DNA of 64,000 nucleotides, taken from NCBI GenBank assembly GCA_903921725.1, contig CAIXRA010000015.1, positions 1-64,000 on the forward strand, written 5' to 3'. Positions 60,882 through 64,000 of the stretch are shown piece by piece; position 1 is the first letter of the stretch, and every line of letters starts with the position of its first letter. The notes under the pieces were generated by a model, which saw nothing but the letters and a program-made list of their open reading frames with translations, did not search any database and was not told where the DNA came from. Source of the stretch: an uncultured Lentisphaerota bacterium (GTDB lineage: Bacteria; Verrucomicrobiota; Lentisphaeria; Oligosphaerales; CAITYL01). A program made the translations under genes and the position numbers.

Positions 60882-61817
60882 ATGCCGTTCGCCATTGAAA
60901 GCAAGCTCGTCATCGCCGTCGCCTCCAGCGCGCTCTTCGACCTGGCCGAGGCCGACCGCGTCTTCCGCACCGAGGGGATCGACGCCTACCGCCGCTACCA
61001 GCACGAGCACGAGGGCGACATCCTCAAGCCCGGCTGCGCCTTCCCCTTCATCCGCCGCCTGCTGTCACTGAACGGCGAGCGCGAGGACGACCAGCCGGTC
61101 GAGGTCGTCCTCCTCTCCCGCAACGACGCCGACACCGGCCTGCGCGTGTTCAACTCCATCGAGCACCACCGCCTCGGCATCTCCCGCGCCGCCTTCACCC
61201 GCGGCCGCTCGCCGCACTCCTACATCGGCGCGTTCAACGCCTCCCTCTTCCTTTCCGGCGACCCCGCCGACGTCGCGCGCGCCATCGCCCAGGGGCAGCC
61301 CGCCGGCACCGTCATCCACGCGCCGTTCCTCGACGACCCGGACGACCGCGAGCTGCGCATCGGCTTCGACTTCGACGGCGTGCTGGTGGACGACGAGGCG
61401 CAGCAGGTCTACGACCGCGAGGGGATCGACCGCTTCCTCGCCAGCGAGGACCGCCAGGCCGCCTCCGTGCTCAACCCAGGCCCGCTCAAGCGCCTCCTCG
61501 GCGAGCTCGCCGGCATCCAGCGCCTCGAACGCCACCGCAAGGAGCAGGATCCGGCCTACGAGCCGCGCCTGCGCACCGCCATCATCACCGCGCGCAACGC
61601 CCCCTCCCACAAGCGCGTCGTCACCACCCTGCGCTCCTGGGGGCTGAACGTGGACGAGGCGTTCTTCCTCGGCGGCATGGACAAGCGCCGCATCTTCGAG
61701 GTCTTCCGGCCGCACATCTTCTTCGACGACACCCTGCGCACCGTCGAGAACGCCGCCGCCCAGATCCCCGCCGTCCACATCCCGTTCGGTCTGCAGAACC
61801 GCCACCCGGGCGCCTGA
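60882..61817 (+). CDS. 5'-nucleotidase (PF06189 family)
   Basis: A 311-residue cytoplasmic nucleotidase of the bacterial PF06189 type. The family is recognised from KLVIAVASSALFDLAEADRVF, VVLLSRNDADTGLRVFNSIEHH, FNASLFLSGDPADVARAI, the HAD-like IGFDFDGVLVDDEAQ, AIITARNAPSHKRVVTTL, FFLGGMDKRRIFEVF and HIFFDD. It would dephosphorylate nucleoside monophosphates. The ATG at 60882 matches the usual N-terminus (MPFAIESKLVIAV). There is no clear Shine-Dalgarno; the leader is an arm of an inverted repeat that could hide or shape the start. Confidence 0.92.
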   Translation: MPFAIESKLVIAVASSALFDLAEADRVFRTEGIDAYRRYQHEHEGDILKPGCAFPFIRRLLSLNGEREDDQPVEVVLLSRNDADTGLRVFNSIEHHRLGISRAAFTRGRSPHSYIGAFNASLFLSGDPADVARAIAQGQPAGTVIHAPFLDDPDDRELRIGFDFDGVLVDDEAQQVYDREGIDRFLASEDRQAASVLNPGPLKRLLGELAGIQRLERHRKEQDPAYEPRLRTAIITARNAPSHKRVVTTLRSWGLNVDEAFFLGGMDKRRIFEVFRPHIFFDDTLRTVENAAAQIPAVHIPFGLQNRHPGA

Positions 61818-61832
61818 TGCGGGAGGCAAAAA

Positions 61833-61944
61833 CCGTTCTCGCGCAGAGGCGCTGAGGCGCAGGGAAAACAATCGAAGACAAACAGGAATAGCTTTGCGTT
61901 TTTCCGCATGAACCCTGCGCCTCAGCGCCTCTGCGCGAGAACGG
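61833..61944. repeat. Perfect 32-bp inverted repeat with GCGC-AGAG core
   Basis: Arms 61833-61864 and 61913-61944 are exact inverted copies, beginning CCGTTCTCGCGCAGAG, with GCGC words every eight bases. The 48-bp loop contains no gene. It lies between the 5'-nucleotidase stop and the L,D-transpeptidase gene and may act as a terminator. Confidence 0.88.
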
Positions 61945-62057
61945 CATCCGCCCCGGGCGTCGTCCGCTGGAAAACATTTCGCCCCGAAGTAGAGTAGGCC
62001 GCAGTGCGCGCCATAACCCGCTTTCACCTCCCCCCCCCCGCAGGAAAAACAGACACC

Positions 62058-63194
62058 ATGAAACGCCTCCCGTTCTGCCTGTCTTTCGCCCTCCTCCTTC
62101 CGTGCCTCTGCCCCCCGCCCGCCGCCTTCGCCGCGCCTGCGGATTCCGCGGCGGTTCCGGCGGCAAAAAATCCGGGCGTGTCCGCGTTCGGGCCGCGCCC
62201 CGCGCTGCCGCCGCAGGAGCCGTCCGTCGGCCCGAGGCCGGTCAGGCGCGAGCCGGGTACCGCGCCCGTCGCGCAGCCTCCGGGGCCGGCGGCGACTGCG
62301 GCGCCCGGCATCGCACCCAAGGCGCTGCTCAAGCTCTCGTTCAGCCAAACGCTGGCGCTGCAAGTCGGACTCGACCGCCTGGCTTTCTCGCCGGGCTGCA
62401 TCGACGGCAAGAGCGGCGGCCAGACGACCCTGGCGATCCAGGCCTGGCAGATCAGCAACGGCCAGGCGCCGACCGGTTCGCTGACACCGGAGGATCTCGC
62501 GAAGCTCGGCAACCCGGACGACGCGCTCGCGCTCTACACGGTCACGGAGGAGGACGACGCCGCCATCTGTTCAACGCCGAAAAGCTGGAAGGAAAAATCC
62601 GAGATGACGCGGCTCGGCTACTACAGCCTCATCGAGCTGGTCGCCGAACAGTTCCACTGCAAGGAGGATCTGCTCCGCCGCCTGAACCCGGAGCTCGACT
62701 GGAAGACGGCCGCGGCGGGGACTGAGGTGACCGTGCCGGACACGCTCGCCGGCGAGGTGCGTCCGGGCAAGGCGGCCCGCCTCCAGGTCAACCTCCAGGA
62801 GAAATACATCCGCGCCTACGACGCCAAGGAGCGGCTCATCGCGCACTTCCCCTGCTCCATCGCAAAGGCCCAGGAAAAGCGTCCGAGCGGCGACGGCAAG
62901 GTCATCACGGCGGCAAAAGATCCAAGCTACACCTACGATCCGGCGCTGTTCGCCGACGAACCGGAGTCCAAGCTGTACAACGGCAAGAAAATGATCATCC
63001 CGCCCGGCCCGAACAACCCCGTCGGCACCGCCTGGGTCAGCCTGAACCTGCCCGGCTACGGCATGCACGGCACGCCGAAACCGGAGGATATCGGCAAGAC
63101 CGGTTCGCACGGCTGCTTCCGCCTCGCCAACTGGAATGCGGAAAAGCTGCTGCGGATGGTGGACGCCGGCATCCCGGTGAAGTTCGAGCCGTGA
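62058..63194 (+). CDS. Exported L,D-transpeptidase (YkuD domain)
   Basis: A 378-residue envelope enzyme. A signal peptide (MKRLPFCLSFALLLPCLCPP) is followed by a Pro/Ala-rich linker and a peptidoglycan-binding-like repeat (LQVGLDRLAFSPGCIDG, TTLAIQAWQ). The LysM-like middle part (YYSLIELVAEQFHCKEDLLRRLNP) precedes the C-terminal YkuD domain. The catalytic site is GMHGTPKPEDIGKTGSHGCFRLAN, with His in HGT and Cys in SHGC (key residues only). Such enzymes form 3-3 cross-links or attach proteins to peptidoglycan. The gene stands alone. Confidence 0.92.
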   Translation: MKRLPFCLSFALLLPCLCPPPAAFAAPADSAAVPAAKNPGVSAFGPRPALPPQEPSVGPRPVRREPGTAPVAQPPGPAATAAPGIAPKALLKLSFSQTLALQVGLDRLAFSPGCIDGKSGGQTTLAIQAWQISNGQAPTGSLTPEDLAKLGNPDDALALYTVTEEDDAAICSTPKSWKEKSEMTRLGYYSLIELVAEQFHCKEDLLRRLNPELDWKTAAAGTEVTVPDTLAGEVRPGKAARLQVNLQEKYIRAYDAKERLIAHFPCSIAKAQEKRPSGDGKVITAAKDPSYTYDPALFADEPESKLYNGKKMIIPPGPNNPVGTAWVSLNLPGYGMHGTPKPEDIGKTGSHGCFRLANWNAEKLLRMVDAGIPVKFEP

Positions 63195-63364
63195 TGCAGC
63201 CGGGGAGCGTCTTCCGTGGAGACGCGGCGGGCCGGGTCTGAACACGGGAGCGAACGTTCAGGGCGTTTGCGCCGCGTGAATGCCGCATGCCGAATAGTGC
63301 GGCGTGAGCGGGCCGTGAATCTCCGTGGCGAGCATGGGGAGGAGCAAACCACCACCCCCAACTA

Positions 63365-63994
63365 TCAGGCCCCGGCGTCCCCGCTGCCGTTCGGTTCCTT
63401 ATCCATAAACTCGGGATACAGCCTCTTCATGCAATCCGGGCAGATGCAGTGGCTGAACTGGGCTTCTGTGTGGTTGCTGACATAGACTTCCACCATGTCC
63501 CAATACCCCTTGTCGTCCCGGATTTTTTTGCACCCCGCGCAGATCGGCACAATACCGCGCAAAGTCTTGATCTGGTCAAACGCCCGGCGCAGCTCCTCGA
63601 TCTTGCCGGCCAGTGCGGCCTGCATCTCGATCAGGCGCCGCCCGACCTCGACCCGGGCCCGCAGCTCGCCGGAGTCGAACGGCTTGGCCAGATAGTCGCT
63701 GGCTCCGGCTTCAAGCCCGACGATGATGTCGGCCTTTTCGCTTTTGGAGGTCAGCATGATGAGATAGGGCGGCTGGTCGGTTGCCAGGGAGCGGATCCGG
63801 CGGATCACCTCCGGCCCGTCCATCCCCGGCATCATCCAGTCAATGACGGCCAGGCGCGGCGCGTCAGGTTGCCGCATCGCCTCCCACGCCGCCGTGCCGG
63901 TGCAGACCTCCACCATTTCGTGCCCGAGCTTTTTCAGCACGCCGGACAGCACGTTGCGGGAGGTGAAATCGTCTTCGGCAATCAATATTTTCAT
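63365..63994 (-). CDS. Response regulator with coiled coil and Cys-rich output domain
   Basis: A 209-residue protein. Residues 1-~120 form a receiver domain (ILIAEDDFTSRNVL with Asp8/Asp9, phosphoacceptor Asp52 in VIDWMMPGMDG, LTSK, and YLAKPFDSGELRARV with the invariant Lys). A coiled coil (ALAGKIEELRRAFDQIKTL) links to a ~45-residue tail GIVPICAGCKKIRDD, GYWDMVEVYV, HCICPDCMKRLYPEF with two CxxC pairs, probably metal- or haem-binding. This tail recurs on many response regulators and sensor kinases of unknown output. No histidine kinase is adjacent. The start is at the window's edge. Confidence 0.88.
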   Translation of the reverse strand: MKILIAEDDFTSRNVLSGVLKKLGHEMVEVCTGTAAWEAMRQPDAPRLAVIDWMMPGMDGPEVIRRIRSLATDQPPYLIMLTSKSEKADIIVGLEAGASDYLAKPFDSGELRARVEVGRRLIEMQAALAGKIEELRRAFDQIKTLRGIVPICAGCKKIRDDKGYWDMVEVYVSNHTEAQFSHCICPDCMKRLYPEFMDKEPNGSGDAGA

Positions 63995-64000
63995 GCTGGG

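Noticed and set aside
1-64000. CRISPR arrays, tRNA and rRNA genes
   Set aside because: No evenly spaced 23-40 bp repeats with unique spacers, no cloverleaf with a TTC-like arm and no rRNA segment were noticed by eye; a covariance-model search would be decisive.

Overview
The window looks like high-GC chromosomal DNA from a glycan-degrading heterotroph of the PVC superphylum (Lentisphaerota, Kiritimatiellota or Verrucomicrobiota). The pointers are: several secreted GH29 and GH2 hydrolases with discoidin-like tails, a sulfatase, XylR-type AraC and GntR/LacI-like regulators, a URO-D-family protein inside a hydrolase cluster, a four-helix-bundle 'suffix' domain fragment, and a bacterial family-B DNA polymerase. 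Phylum rank is an inference; no rRNA or tRNA gene was seen.

Layout. 0-4.3 kb: end of an unknown gene, a C5-cytosine methyltransferase directly behind valS, and valS with an AT-rich 3' end. 4.3-9.5 kb: housekeeping genes (SAM methyltransferase, YehS-like, DbpA-type helicase, VF530-like), then decay: a Uma2 gene with an in-frame amber codon and a headless suffix-domain fragment, set among short periodic repeats. 9.5-11.6 kb: uvrB. 11.9-26.3 kb: a fucosidase-type locus with two flanking GH29 genes and a six-gene leftward operon (GH29, sugar porter, ketose-3-epimerase-like protein, mannitol-dehydrogenase-like protein, two-Rossmann dehydrogenase, GH29-like protein), divergent from an XylR-like regulator. 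26.3-45.4 kb: pentapeptide protein, recQ, terC-like, GH2, CaCA exchanger, aspA-like (with an in-frame palindromic insertion), larE, envelope proteins, an antiporter, a sulfatase, rsmE and dxr. 45.4-52 kb: a second GntR-controlled hydrolase cluster (GH2, URO-D-like) whose far end has collapsed into a GH2/MFS deletion scar. 52-64 kb: small membrane protein, family-B polymerase, repeat-rich gap, a methyltransferase plus YfhO-like pair, Rrf2 regulator, clpS-aat-zinc-ribbon operon, 5'-nucleotidase, L,D-transpeptidase and response regulator.

How it works together (inference). The two sugar loci appear to be regulon-level units: secreted hydrolases release sugars, a porter imports them, and an epimerase plus two dehydrogenases process them. 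Paired sequence motifs that could be the operators of both regulators are visible by eye: 21-bp-spaced GACATT repeats for the XylR-like locus and tandem CTGTTATG repeats for the GntR locus. The most unusual structure is a 250-bp REPIN-like palindromic element translated as about 83 extra residues inside the aspartase/fumarase-family gene.
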